Below are positions 14,397 through 14,400 of a stretch of DNA of 14,400 nucleotides, one piece after another. How positions within the stretch are numbered: position 1 is the stretch's first letter; every line of letters starts with the position of its first letter. This stretch comes from Alistipes sp. UBA928 (GTDB taxonomy: Bacteria > Bacteroidota > Bacteroidia > Bacteroidales > Rikenellaceae): positions 7,820 through 22,219 of the forward strand of contig DBDQ01000131.1 of assembly GCA_002293665.1 (NCBI GenBank), written 5' to 3'. Below the pieces are notes generated by a model, which saw only the letters and a list, made by a program, of their open reading frames with translations, had not been told where the DNA came from and did no database searches. A program made the translations under genes and the position numbers.

Positions 14397-14400
14397 CGAA

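Overview
The window looks like the chromosome of a G+C-rich Bacteroidales bacterium, most plausibly Alistipes or another Rikenellaceae. Four things support this. Several genes are preceded by the Bacteroidetes-type promoter (TTTG or TTG, 19-20 bp, then TAnnTTTG, usually TATCTTTG). Start codons lack Shine-Dalgarno sequences. The protein families are Bacteroidetes-typical (PCMD lipoprotein, DUF3575-OmpA protein, lipoproteins with acidic residues after the lipid cysteine). Two of the three tRNA genes do not encode CCA. The genus is an inference from base composition and gene style, not from a search.

Layout. Positions 1-704 (minus strand) hold the first 234 codons of a FabH-type ketoacyl-ACP synthase III that runs off the left edge. 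A divergent intergenic region carries promoters for both directions. Positions 946-4671 (plus) form a tight three-gene cell-surface operon: a lipoprotein with a BIG2 domain and three related tandem domains, an outer-membrane beta-barrel protein, and a PCMD-domain lipoprotein. It ends in a perfect 17-bp hairpin. Positions 4831-11153 hold an RND efflux operon. The periplasmic adaptor overlaps the next gene by ATGA. That next gene is a 1496-residue open frame joining an AcrB-like permease to a TolC-family outer-membrane factor through a lysine-rich linker and an intact signal-peptide-like segment. A CBM9-like protein follows. A small GlsB/YeaQ-type membrane protein with its own terminator comes next, then a DUF3575-OmpA outer-membrane protein with its own promoter and terminator.

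The right end is a housekeeping block: tRNA-Pro(GGG) and tRNA-Glu(TTC), each with a near-consensus promoter; three successive hairpin/T-tract units; rpsT (ribosomal protein S20); a cluster of short palindromic repeats; and tRNA-His(GTG).

How the genes work together. The adaptor, permease and outer-membrane factor supply all three parts of a tripartite drug/solute exporter, with the last two in one frame. The junction contains a GTGA start/stop overlap in a 62-nt purine-rich tract. This suggests recent fusion of two translationally coupled genes, a programmed shift, or a sequence indel, and it is the point most worth checking. No mobile element, CRISPR array or phage gene was seen.
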